Assembly: GCA_006937955.1 (NCBI GenBank)
Contig: SSNP01000005.1
Location: 2,660,472 to 2,724,471, forward strand
Length of the DNA: 64,000 bases
Origin: Pachypanchax playfairii
Lineage: Eukaryota; Chordata; Actinopteri; Cyprinodontiformes; Aplocheilidae
Direction of reading: 5' to 3'
Position numbers and translations under genes: made by a program. A model generated the notes under the pieces. It saw only the letters and a list, made by a program, of their open reading frames with translations, ran no database searches and was not told the DNA's origin. Shown one piece after another: positions 1 through 12,700 of this stretch (the first letter of the stretch is position 1; each line of letters starts with the position of its first letter).

Positions 1-194
1 CTTTTGAAAGAATATGAACATATTTAACTGATTACCAGTAAAGTAAAAGAAAGATGCAGCAGTAGCAGCTCCAATCAGCTCACTGTAAACAACAATTTGT
101 TATTTCAGTGTTTAAGTTGTTCACAGTGTTATTAAATACATGTTTGTGTAAGTTAATGATTTAGTTTGATTTATGTTAAATGGGATATATATCT

Positions 195-330
195 TCTGTA
201 CCCTCTTGTTCCTGTTCAGGGTCATGGTCTGCAGCAGTCATTGCACAAGAGGTGGGGTCACACCCAGAACGGGTTGAACAGTCCATTAGAGGCCCACAAA
301 GAGATGAACAGACAATAACACACATGCTTG
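195..330 (-). repeat. Fragment of tRNA-like dispersed (SINE-type) repeat, intron 20 of hydin
   Basis: This shares a block (CTGTTCAGGGTCATGG, then CAAGAGGTGGGGTC) with the segment at 16,370-16,485: the 3' portion of a teleost repeat that normally ends in GGAT repeats. It is degenerate and in minus orientation. Confidence 0.55.
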
Positions 331-440
331 CATGCACTAAAATTGGTGTGGTTTTTTGGCCATCAGCTGCCCTAAATCAGACAACCCCAATACAGAGTTT
401 GTGTTTGTGTATTTCAAAGCCTGCACACAAACTGTTTTAC

Positions 441-732
441 CTTGGGAGAGTCTGAAGATGCTGTGAGCACCATGTCAACAGAAGAGCCAGGAAGAAGCTC
501 CACACAAGACGGGCTGAGGCTCAATGCTGGCGTTTCCCTAGTGAGGAAGGCTGAAGATCCACCAGTATCTTTATGTTTGGGAGAGCTGATGGGGGGTAGA
601 AAGCTTCTCCCAGATGCACCACCACTTTTACGTTTTTTGGTGGAGGTCAGTGTGCCATCAATCTTCCAGAACATTCTGTACATCCGTTGGCCATGGTTAG
701 CCAGTTTGAAATGGTACTGGTATGAACTATGA
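441..732 (-). CDS. hydin: hydin exon 20, last exon inside the window
   Basis: YQYHFKLANHGQRMYRMFWK matches HYDIN YYHFKLINKGRRIQQLFWM. A basic, Ser-rich linker and LSPSCVELLPGSSVDMVL follow. Donor GTAAAA after 441, phase 0. The next exon lies left of position 1. Length 292 nt. Confidence 0.95.
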
Positions 733-3700
733 CTTGAAAGATAAAAAGACAACAAATGAGAGATGAATCAAACTGTCAGACTCATATTTACAACTCACAA
801 TATCATCAAGTCAAATCTAAATCATGAAGTAAAACTTTCTACCTGAAGTGAGTGCCCAGGTCAAGGCTGGGTCCAAAAGGCCTGTCACTAACAATCGTTG
901 AACCAGTTCCTGTTGCTGACAAAGAGACAGTGATTGTTTGGCTGTCCTGTATGGATACTTGTAGTTTGTCCTGGAAGGGAAGTGTGTCTTTAAAATGCGC
1001 CACTATCTTTAACTCTAGTTGGCTCTCTGGTGGCACTTCTCCTTCTCTGGGCTCAACTCGCCAAAAGGAGCCTCTTTGGATCTGTGACAAACAAAAACAC
1101 AATCTGAACCCTATTGTAAAAAGTACTGTATTTAATGTGTTTAGCATTAAATACAACATACATCTCTATTTGGAAATGTGATGCATTAAAATATCTCTTC
1201 TCTCTAACTGACATGTTGTGAGAATTAACCCTCTGCTGGACCTTCATAAATAAATGTGTATATCCAATAAAGATCTAATCATATCAACTTTCAGAGCACT
1301 ATAAGTGGTTTTGCTTAACATAATTACAATAAAATACATAATTAATATTAGTAGGATATATGAGCAGTTTTAATGGTCTTTTGTTGTATTCACTATGTTA
1401 TTAACAACATGTGAGGAAGCTGCTGTTTGTACCATACAAGCCGTGAAGTAGGCTGGAATGGGAGATTGGTTGAAGAGTTGCAGGGTCTCAGTAATGTCCG
1501 TCAGAACTGGAATTTTGCCAAAGTGCAGCTGTGTGCTTGAAATACAAACAACTGGTCCCCTCCCAGTGCATGACAGGACAACCTCCTGCAAGAGAACATG
1601 AAATAGGAAGATTAATGAAACTCATTTACTATCTGAACCAAAAACACACTTTCTGGAACATTATATTTTACTTTCAATAGCACAAACATTCTTCTTCATA
1701 TTCACTGACCAGAGGTTTCTGTAAGCTCCCAAACACAGCAATGTGTAGAGAACAATGCAGCTTCCCAACAGCCTTTGCCATCAGAGACACAGGAAGCTCC
1801 TCCGAAGTCCCAGGAAGAATGATTCCTCTGGGCATAGAACTGCCAGAAAGCAGCGGTAAATCATCTATCTTTTCCTGGTGACAAAGATTGATAAGATCGT
1901 CATTTAAAATGCTGACATCCTTAAAAATGAGTTGAGACCAATGTTCAAGTGATTGACAGTGTTTGTTATAAAAGGAATGTTTGAGAAATATGATTAATAC
2001 ATAAAGTTCTAATAATATGACATTATTCTAATATTATAAGAATACAACTATGATACAAGTGGGTGGAACTCTTTGAGTTGTCAATAAATAAACCAAAATA
2101 ACCATAAATATACAAGAAAACAGATTTTAAAAAGTTGTCCATTGTCTTCACCACTTTGCATAAAAGAGTTACTTTAGGTCAGTCAGTCATTAATAAGAGA
2201 GGTGGGTTTACACCTGGACAGGTCACCAGTCCTTCACAGGGACACATACAGACAACCATTCATACACACACTCACACTCAGGGACAATTTAGAGTTGTCA
2301 ATTAACCTCACGCATGTTTTTGGTCTGTGGGAGAAAGCCGGAGTCCTCAGAGAAAACCCACACATGCACAGGGAGAACATTCAAACTTCATTAAAGGCCT
2401 CAGCCTGGTTTTGAACCCAGGACCTTCTCACTGCAAGGTAACAGTGCTACAAACTGCACCACCATGCAAGAGTTATTTTAGATTTTATATGTATTTTGTG
2501 ATTCGAGCCATCATAAGTGCAGAAAAAAAACAGGTAAATTAGATAAAAGAAGGCTTGATTATCATATACTGACATATCAGCACTTATAATATGTTGTGTT
2601 CATTCAAACATGTCTGTTCTGCCACAGATAGTAGCTGCAGTATTCAACTTAACCTGATTGAGCACGCCATAACAGGCAGGCAGATCACTAGAGTTGGTCA
2701 ACTTCACTGTCTGTTTATAGATCTGACCAAGATAACATCTTTGAAAGTCCAAAACTTGAGGCTTGACCAAAATCTCAGGCACAACACACCTATTAACAAC
2801 AAAACAGAAGAAAAAGCAACATAAGCCACAAACTTTTATCTCACCTGCTTCTTTAGTGAACACTGAAAAAAGGTGACTGGCAAGCATCTGAATATGCAAA
2901 AAAAAAAAAATATTTTGTATATGCAATTAATTTTTTTTTTCCTATAGACTAGATTTAATCTGCTGGCACTAGCCTCCTTGACATTGACTCAAAGAGGCTC
3001 AGATCAGTGTCTTTGCGTCTGGCCTCCAAGAGAAATGGAAATTATTTAAAGGACATGAGGAAATGTCACTGGACTCATTGGCCTAACATAAACGTATCAT
3101 TTCCCAACCACTATAATATAAGAAGAAAAAGTTACAGCAGAATTATCTTAAAACCCTGCAGCCACGTTAGACCTGACAAAAACGGAATGAACTTCTGAAA
3201 AAGTATATTTATTTAGGTTGGTTTACATCTGTGTCCTGGAACTTGACAATTCCACCAGATTGTTCTGCTGCATATTGTATGAAAACGTTTATTTTTCTTT
3301 TAATTTAGGTAGCTTGCTAATACTGGTCATAGCTAAATTAAACTAAATAAGCTTGTTTTGATTTAATTTTTAAAATTTTCTTTCCAAAAAAGGTTTTCAT
3401 ATGTCCACTTATGTGCCAATCAAACAAAAATACTCATACATGAACATAAAAACAGTTGTCCAAAATTTTGACCCTGATCCATGAAAGGGAGCTTTATAAT
3501 GTGCACATGCCCACAGCTGTGAAAGTGTCTAACCTGGCATTGATAGGCAGAGTCATAATTTCCTCTCCGACGCCTTCAACATCCACCACCAACGCCAGCC
3601 TGTATGTCTTGACTGTGTTGGAGCACAGCGTCACCTGTTCACACATTAGTCAGACATGGTAAAAAAAAAAAGACAATAAGCAAAGTCATATACATTATTT

Positions 3701-6700
3701 TTTTATTCTTTGACATTTTTTCTAAATAAGTGACTAAATGATGACTAAAAAAATCCACTGCGCCAGTTATAACTACAGCCTAAAACTGCAGCCTGTATTA
3801 GCAAAATGTTATTCATGCTTCAAACATGTGCAATATTCATGTGATGTTATATTGTTGTTGTACAGAGAACATTTTCCTCTCTTTCATTACCATTTCAGCA
3901 CTAACTTCTAAAGACTTACATGTTTTTGTTCTATGTGGGTTAAAATAAAATTAGTAAAAAGTAACACTGAATATTAGTTAAATATTTTTAATATCAATAT
4001 TTAATAAAGAATTACACTACATTTAGTGTTAACGTACAGTATTAATAGCTAGCATATTTCAAATGATCCCTCGCACTTTTGAGTAAATATTGAATTGTAT
4101 TTAAAACTGCTGCAAATTTAGTTTATCTTGAATGTACATCCGTTTTACAGAAACCGTTATAATACATTTGTCAGTCATTTAGATTTTGTAATTATCACTT
4201 TCATAATATCAGCATAAATAAAGTTGTATTGCTTGACTTCACAGCCAGTGGTGTTTTTGGACCTTTGTGAGCTCTAAAAAAAAAACTAACTGTAAACACA
4301 AAACTGACATATTGCCATTTGTTATTGTGAGTATCACTAAACATTAAATTAATTGGGTAACAGGTGATGACGAAGCAGCATTACCTATCAAACACAGCTG
4401 TATTTCTGATTATGTTAAGTACAACTCTGATACCTTAAGCTCGGACTTATGGATTTTAATAAAGTAACATTTCCACCTCTTTAATTATGTCACTGTGTTT
4501 ACTGTCCTTTAAAATACAGATAAGCTGCTGTAAGATTTAAGAAAGACTGAAACATTTCAAACACGATTATGAAAAAGTGTATTGTTTTTGCAAGTGTACT
4601 CTTCCTATTTTAAGTAATGACCTGATAGTTGATGATATCCCATGATAAAAATGTTGACTGCCTTCTTTAAACAGAGGCATTATAGTAAAACCTGTACACT
4701 ATTCTGCAAATATTTCTAAAGACTTTGCTCATTAATTGTACCTCAACAGTGACGTCCGACATGGCCAGCACAGAGCCTGCAGCAGGGCTGACAGAGAACT
4801 CCATAGGCCGTGCTTGAACGCCTCGAGCCGTATTACTTTGCCAATACTTCAGTGACAAATCAGACACCTGTTTGTAACCACTAACACTGGGAGGCCCCAG
4901 TCCGTCCCCCAGGACACGCAGCACAAAGGACATGGGCACATAGGATGTGTTGAAGAGGGTACAAACTGAAGTTGATGGGAAACCTGCACAAAATGACAAA
5001 GAATGAAGAAATTGCTAAATTATAAAGTAAATAACATGACAAAGATGAAAGAACAAAGAGAATAAAAGAAAGACAAGAAGTTTAATGTCGACACGTGGTA
5101 GAGCAACATAAAAATAATGTTAGGCAATATGGCTCACCATAGGCTACATCTTCAAAATTTAATTCATAGACATTAAAGTGAAACGTGGGACCAATGACAC
5201 AACCCCTGAAAGAAAAGACAAATAGATAAATTCTAAGAAACATAAGAAAAAGAAAGTAAAACAATTAAAAAATAAGTTTTGTAACTGCAGCAAATTGTAA
5301 CCTTTTTATAATTAGAAACACTAATCAACCTTTTAGAGTTTAGGGAAAAACATTTAAATTATAGATTCACCTGAAGGTCAAAAGAAGAGGTTGAGACAAT
5401 CCAGTGACAGTCAGCAGTAAATCCTCAGAGAAACTTCCTAATCTGTGACTCTGAAAGGTGACTTCCACAATCTGGCAGGCGCCAGAGGGAACAACACCTT
5501 CCACAGGACTGATGGAGAAACACCGGCCAAATGTGGTGTCAGGGCTCAAAAACCTAAAAGGTGCATCAATCAACCCTTTGTTCGACATCTGCACCTATAT
5601 GAATAAAAACAAAAAATAAACAAACTGAGCCAATGTTCCTTATATGGCCCAATAAACAAAACATGTATAGGCATCTCATGCCTATTAAAATAAAATTAAC
5701 AAATATTTTCTATGAAATGTTAAAGTATCTCAGTTTCAACATCTGATATCTTTATTTTCTGTTGGGAATAAAATATGTGGTTGGGAACTTTCTAATTTCA
5801 CTCTAATTAATTTATATTTTAACTAGTGACTGAACTTTTTTGGAATTGTGGTCAAAATAATTTTCTCACTTCAACTATAAAGAGATGGAAATATAACACA
5901 AGTTCCAAAAGATATGATTATTAAAGTCTAACTGACACTGCCTCATAGTTTCCACCTGATTCTTGAATTCCACCACACTATATTTTCCAAAGATTCAACA
6001 CTGAAACTTGGCTTTTTCTCAACTTGTTTCTTTTTAAAATACTTTCCATAATCTAGTTTTATTCATCTTCTGAATGAGTTTAATATTTTACTATAAAACA
6101 AATAATCCTGAATGTTTACCATAAACAAGTTATTAAGAATGTCTAAAAGTAAACTCACAATGATTTCAATTTAAAAATGTGTGCCAGTTTAGTTTAACTT
6201 TCTTACCTCGTAATGATCTTTGTCACCTATAAATACATTTTTCATATCCATTAGATTATAGTTGAGCTGGAGTTTAGGTCCCAGACCTTCACCAATTATT
6301 GTGAGAGGCAACCGTGATTCACGACCTAACAACAAACACAGATGGAAATATATCAAAAGATAGAAAATGTAAAAACTGAAAATAAAAGGGATATTTTTCA
6401 GTACAGGGAAAATACTGTTAAAAAAAAAAGTGTACTGAAGAAACAAAAAGTAAATTAACTATAGAACTAGTGCCACCTGTCGTGACATTTCATTTTTAAT
6501 ATCTCATTAGTAGATCTAATCCACCTGAAAGTTGAGGAGTCTACATGGACTTAAGTGTCACTGACCTGTGACATCACAGTATATGGTGTGTTGGTAAAGT
6601 CTGGCCTCTTCAGGTTTGAATACGATGGTGAACTTTGCTGTGGTGTTTGGCCAGATCTCGCCCTCCTGAAGCAAGGATGAGAATTTTTATTAAAATGATA

Positions 6701-9700
6701 TAAAGACATGAAGATGTGTGAAGCAGAAAGAGCATGAGCGGTGACGATTATGACTCAGGGAACTTCGTCATGTGTTGCATTGTTTCAGAGATTATTCCAG
6801 GTTCAACTCTGTTTTCAGTTTCCTTGTTTGATGAAGCCTTTAGTTATCTGAATATTTCCACACAGCTTGACTTTCTAGTTTATCATGAAGGGTTATAGTT
6901 TGTTACAATCCACACAGTTCTCCTTAATTTATCATCATGATGGGCTTCTCCCTCACTTATGAATATTCATATTATCGTAGTATTTTTCATGTTAATGTGT
7001 TCATTAATTTTTGATATGCATCACAGAACATGCAATATTGGTTGTTATAACCAACCATCCATTTTAAAAGAGACTTTAGGTGGAATTTTTGGGAAGAGTT
7101 CTTAGTGTTCAGCATTCAACCTGCAGTGAACAGCAGTTAGAAAAACCTCAGAGTGGAAAAACAAGGAGAAATGTTGGAGTCAAGTTAATAATTTTCAAAA
7201 TAAAGCACCAATTTTAAATAAAAACTTCCACCAAACAGTTAAAAAAAAAAAAAAAAGAAGAAAATCAGCAGTTCCAGTAAACGCCATATCTCCGTCAACC
7301 AGATGACAATCTGTAGTTAGAAAGACCCTCCTGGTGGACTTGGGATAGTTTTAGCAGGCACAGTACCTATTGCTACAACACAAAGGTGTGTTAGAGAAAA
7401 TGGCAAACAATTGTCTCAAGCAAAAATCAAGAGTAAAAACCTTGAATTTGTTTTGTGAAAAGGCTTGGAAAGTTTTGAAATTAAGTCGTCAGATGTAGAA
7501 ACTTGCTCTTGAATAAATCTGCTCTGAATAGCTGCTAGCTTGACTCCAGTTGAGAGTTTCCTTCTGATTCTTTAAAATGAAGTCACACTGCAAGTTATTG
7601 CAGGTAAAATGTAGATTGATCATAACTAGTAAATGTCCCTCCATTTACAATAAACCAAACCATGCTTTTAAATCCTACTGAACAAATGACTGAATACCAG
7701 TCAGCTTAGAGAATGTCATTGACATTAAAACAATTTTACATAGATACAGAGACATGATATCTACAAAACAGAAATGCACTTTGGGCAAGGTGAGAACCAC
7801 CATTTGTCAAAAAGGACAGTGAAACAGAAACACACCATTGGCTCAACAGTTACACCACTGAGAGACAGCGCCTGGAGGCAGTCCTGGTTTCTATGCTCCT
7901 GTAAGGCTGCCGGCAGCAGCGGGAGGTGATGAATCGCTGTGGGGTCGGACCCACATGGATGAAAAGGCCCCTCCTCATCACTCTCCCCCTCTCCCCCATG
8001 CTGAAGCACTGGGCTCTCCCTAGAGAAAAGAGAAAATGCATAAAAAAGGGGAAGTTAAAACAAAATGGGAATGAGGAGGTTCATAAGTAAAAATGGGGGG
8101 ATGAGAATGTGATGGACATCTGAGCCATTTCTGGCAGAAATAAAGATGTTTTTAAAAAAAGGAGAAAAAAAAAATCAAGGGTCTTATCTGAAAGGTGTCC
8201 AAACACTATCGGATAGAAAGAGAGAAAGGACCCCGAAGCAGGCAGAACTCAAGGGAAAAAATAAAAACACCTTTAATAAATACACAACAAACATTAGTGT
8301 GGAAGCAAAATCTACTTACAAAAACAGTCAGGAAGAATCCAAAACACAGAAGCCACAGGGTGCATGTAGGGTTGTGATAGATAATGACAAGCTGAGACAC
8401 ACTGGGGCTACGTGATTGCTGAGAGGGCAAAGAAACTAATTGACTGAATGATTACAGGTGTGGAAGCTGAACAATTAACAAGAGCAGAGACAGAGGAAAT
8501 TAATGGAAAGTGACACAAGGAAATCAAGACACTAAGAGTGGACTGAAACTGAAGACAGGAAAAGAGAAACACATGGACAACCCAAAAACCAGACTAAAAG
8601 AAAAACAGACTCAGAATCCTCAACTCTACTAAAAAAACAGACAAAAAAGGACCAGAAAAAACCACCACAGGAGGGAGACAAAGCAAAACAGAATGAAACA
8701 CCATGATCATGACATGGGTAAAACCTGAATAATCCCAGGTCTTCATCTTGCTGGCTGGACCACATTGTCCAGTGATATTGAAGAGGAATATCACTCCCGT
8801 TGGTGAGGGACACTGTGTGAGTGTTCGCCAGACTGATATAAGTCTTCTGCAGTGATAAAGATTCAGGTTCAAGATGGATGTTCAGTTCTTCACAACTCCC
8901 AAACAAGCTGATAAACACGTCTTCACCTGAGCAGAAGACATGAAGGAACAGTGAGCAAATCCGAAGAAAGAACATTAATTATTTCTGTACTTGGCCAGCA
9001 GTATTAAACATTTTATGATGGAAGTTAACAATTAAAATGACAGTCAGAAGGACTGCTTTTATAAAACTTTACAACACAAATTAAATACACATTTAGTAGA
9101 GATATACTACATTTCACACATTTTTAAAGATGTAATAAAACATTTCCTTAATTATTAAAGGCTTTAATTTAGACACAAACAAAAGAAATATTTCAAAATG
9201 CTGCTATAGTGAGTTTACATGTAACATTCAGTTGTTTTCTAACATTTGACTTGAGCTAAACTTTATTTGATGGTACGTTTGACAGTAATTTTGACAGCGA
9301 GTCCATTAAGATGCACAGTCCACTAAAATAAATTGTGAAGACATTTGAAGCTTAAACAAATCTCAGCTTTTATAAGCATTTAGAATATTTAGGGTATTTG
9401 TGGATCAATAACTGATGAGAAATACAGAATTGAAATACAGGTAGTATGTAGTATGTATATTATAAAAATAGCAGTATAGATATATAAAGAAGAAGAAAAT
9501 GTTTAGATTTTTCTATATAAATATGGGTTTTCTAATATTTAACAAAATCTCTAAAACCTTGTGTAATGATGATGGTGTCATGATTCTGTAGCCCCAAGCT
9601 CTTATGAACTTCACTTTCTCACCAGTGTGGTAGTGCAGAAGCAGATCTTGCTGATGATCTCCTACAGTCACAGGCTGGAAAAATACAGTCACTTGCATGC

Positions 9701-12700
9701 TCTCACCGACATCAAGAGTACCAACAGAGGGCGTCACTGAGAACGGTCTGGAATAAAAAGGTTTTTTTTTAGAAACAACCAAAAGAAACCTACTGTAAGT
9801 TTTCATAAAAACACGTTTGATCTGAATCTATGAAACAAACACATTCATGTTGCATCTCTTACTAACAGTGATGATTATACAGACACTGGCTCACTAAAAT
9901 ACTCTTCTGTTTCTCTCTAATGGCAGCAGAAATCAAGCCACCTTGTCCCGACTCTCACCTCTGTGTGTGGAGCTGAAACTTGGCCTGGCTGTTCCCAATG
10001 TTCCGGACAAGGTGAGTTTTCTCAGTGGAAGCTTTCACGGGACAAACGGGTAAATGAAACTCATCTCTGAAGTCAAGAATGGCACGTGGTCCAATGGCAC
10101 GGACTGGGATCTCAAACCGTTCATTTTGTGTCACACAAACCAGTTTGTGAATGTAGTCCTGGATAAAGAGAGTCATTCAACACGTCACTGTTGTGGATAT
10201 CTGCCTTAATCAAAATCACAGAAGCATAAACCAGTTTTAGATTTTAAAGAATTAAACACACACAGTTTAGCAAAACAACAGTCTTGTAATGTTATCGCTC
10301 TGATGTTGTGATCAGGTAAAGAAATGCTCTGCATCTACATGGAAAAGGAGATGTGATGAAAACAGTCTCTTTAAAAAAGTGAAGAATTTTGGTCAGATTG
10401 AATTTCTGATGGATTTACTTTGTGTCTTCATTTCTGTTTCAAGATCCTTAAAAAAAGCCTTTAGACCTTTAACTGTTTGTTGTCAGTTCACAGCATCAGA
10501 ATGTATTCATATTTAATTTTTCATAGTTTAAAAGAACTTTTATAATCACTATTTTGAAATATTACATATTTAACCTTAAATTGGAGTTAACTTGTGTCAA
10601 ATTTAACAAAACTGAATGTAAATCCCAAAGATTCACAACTGGGAACGTGCATCAAATCAACTAGTTTAAATTCACCTGAATGTATTTTGTTAACAAAATG
10701 AACTAAGCTGTTAAAATGTTTCCAGGCTTAACTGTAAGTTTCCTCAATAAGTATGAAATCAGCTTATTCTGTTTTAACAGAAAAAATCTAAAATATGATC
10801 TAATTGTAACGGCATTCCAGACTAAAGGGACATTTATTGAGTTTCATTAAGTTTTTGGATTTTAGCCATTGTGAATGATAAAGAGCAGCACCTTGTTCTC
10901 CTGTGGGGTGAATACAACTGTGAAAGTAACAGACATTCCTGGTGCCACCTTGCCACTTCCATTTTCTGGACCCACAACGTAAAACTCTTTTGAATCTATC
11001 TGTTCCAGCTTCACATGCTGTGGAACCTTAAAAACAACAACAATAAAACTTAATAAATCTCCAAACAGGTTGTAAACATGCTGTCAATTAGTTATTTATT
11101 CACAACTATACTGTACATCCATCCTTCAATTACCAGGGATTATTTTTAGTCATACTTCATTCCCCACACACAACAACACACAAACAGTTTGAAATTGTTT
11201 CCCTTTGCAAAAACCAGAGCAGTATAAAATCTGACATGAGTTACATAACTTTGTTTTCGGCCCAGCAGCCTTTTTGTTTCAGGGCATATTTATAACAGTC
11301 AACTTTAGTTTTTGAGTAACACACCTTGTCCTTGTTGAAAAGACGCAGCAGTAGCTTGTAAGTCTGTGAGGGTGTGAAGTTCTGGAAGACCAGCTCTGAT
11401 GGACTGGGCTGGAACATCAGCGGGTCCATTTCAACCAGTGATGCCTAACAAACCCCACACATGCACACTTAACTTTAAAAAGCATCTGAGAAATGCCTCA
11501 AACATTCAACATCATTTATTTACATCTCAATATTTATTAATTACTCTCCTTCAGGTCGTCAAGATTACTGATATTTAAGGATTAAAAATCAAAGCTGTAT
11601 AGATGAAAGTGTGACATTATGAATAAAGATTGAAGGATACAGTAGATGGTATTCTCCAACATGAAGATAAAACACTTGTTTGTTGCTTGCTTGTTAAATG
11701 TTTTTAAAAGCAAATTATTGGGCCACAGTAAAAATGTGTTAACTGCTGTGTTAAAGAGGCAGTTTTCACTAAATGTTTGGATCTTTTGACAAAGTTTAAC
11801 TACGTAGCACCTTGTATTTTTCCAACTCTAAAACAAGCACGTCTCTAAAAAATGTTATAGTTTTTCACAGATTTTGAAACTTACTTGAAAGAAAATATAC
11901 CTTTTTAAAGTTAACCAAATTACTTTAATTCATCTTTTAACATTGTAATGTTGCAATCCTAACTAGTAAAAACCTGTGTGGCTCTAAAGACCCAAATACT
12001 GTAACATGCAGGAAACTGCTAACACTTATTAAGACTTACGGCTCAAACTGAAGTTTGTCAACTTCATATTTACACATTTAACAATCAAAACACATACAAA
12101 GTGACACACACAATTACATATTTTTAAAAGCCCATTATGAACCTATAAGACTCTTGATTATTTTGGCAACTAATAATAAATAAATATCAAATCACTGTTT
12201 GGACCTCGGCCCAAACAGAACTATCTGAGTGAGGAGATGCAGCTTTGCTTTCTGTATCATGTGAAGTTCTCAGCAAACAGCATATATGTTGGATTCAGGG
12301 ATGTTATTTTTATAGGTATGAATCTTTTAATAATCTATAATCTATATTGAAACATGTCTCTACAGCAGACTCCCCAGACTTGGATGGAAATCCAATGAAA
12401 ATCAGAAACTGGCGGTGAGGTCACAGCACCATATCCAACCATTTCTGGTGATTTCAGGTTGAAAGCCACCTTGGCACGATGACATTAACTTGCATTTACC
12501 TTGTGATGTACGTTGTCACTGGAATCAAGCTGCTCAAGAACATGAGGCAGGTGAACCTCAGCAGTGTTCTTCAGGCACTCCTTGGTAGACTGCAACATCT
12601 TCTGAGTGTAAATGGATGGAGTCATCTAAAACCACACAATAGTGGCTGTCATCCAGTTTGGACTGTCTTTTTACTGTGATTTGAATTTTACATTGTGATG

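Noticed and set aside
2400..2465. tRNA-like A and B boxes
   Set aside because: Part of a dispersed SINE-type repeat with a long body; no cloverleaf with an intact acceptor stem.
8532..8975. 147-codon frame running past hydin exon 8
   Set aside because: Only 8725-8926 is exon; the rest is intron and a repeat-like stretch.
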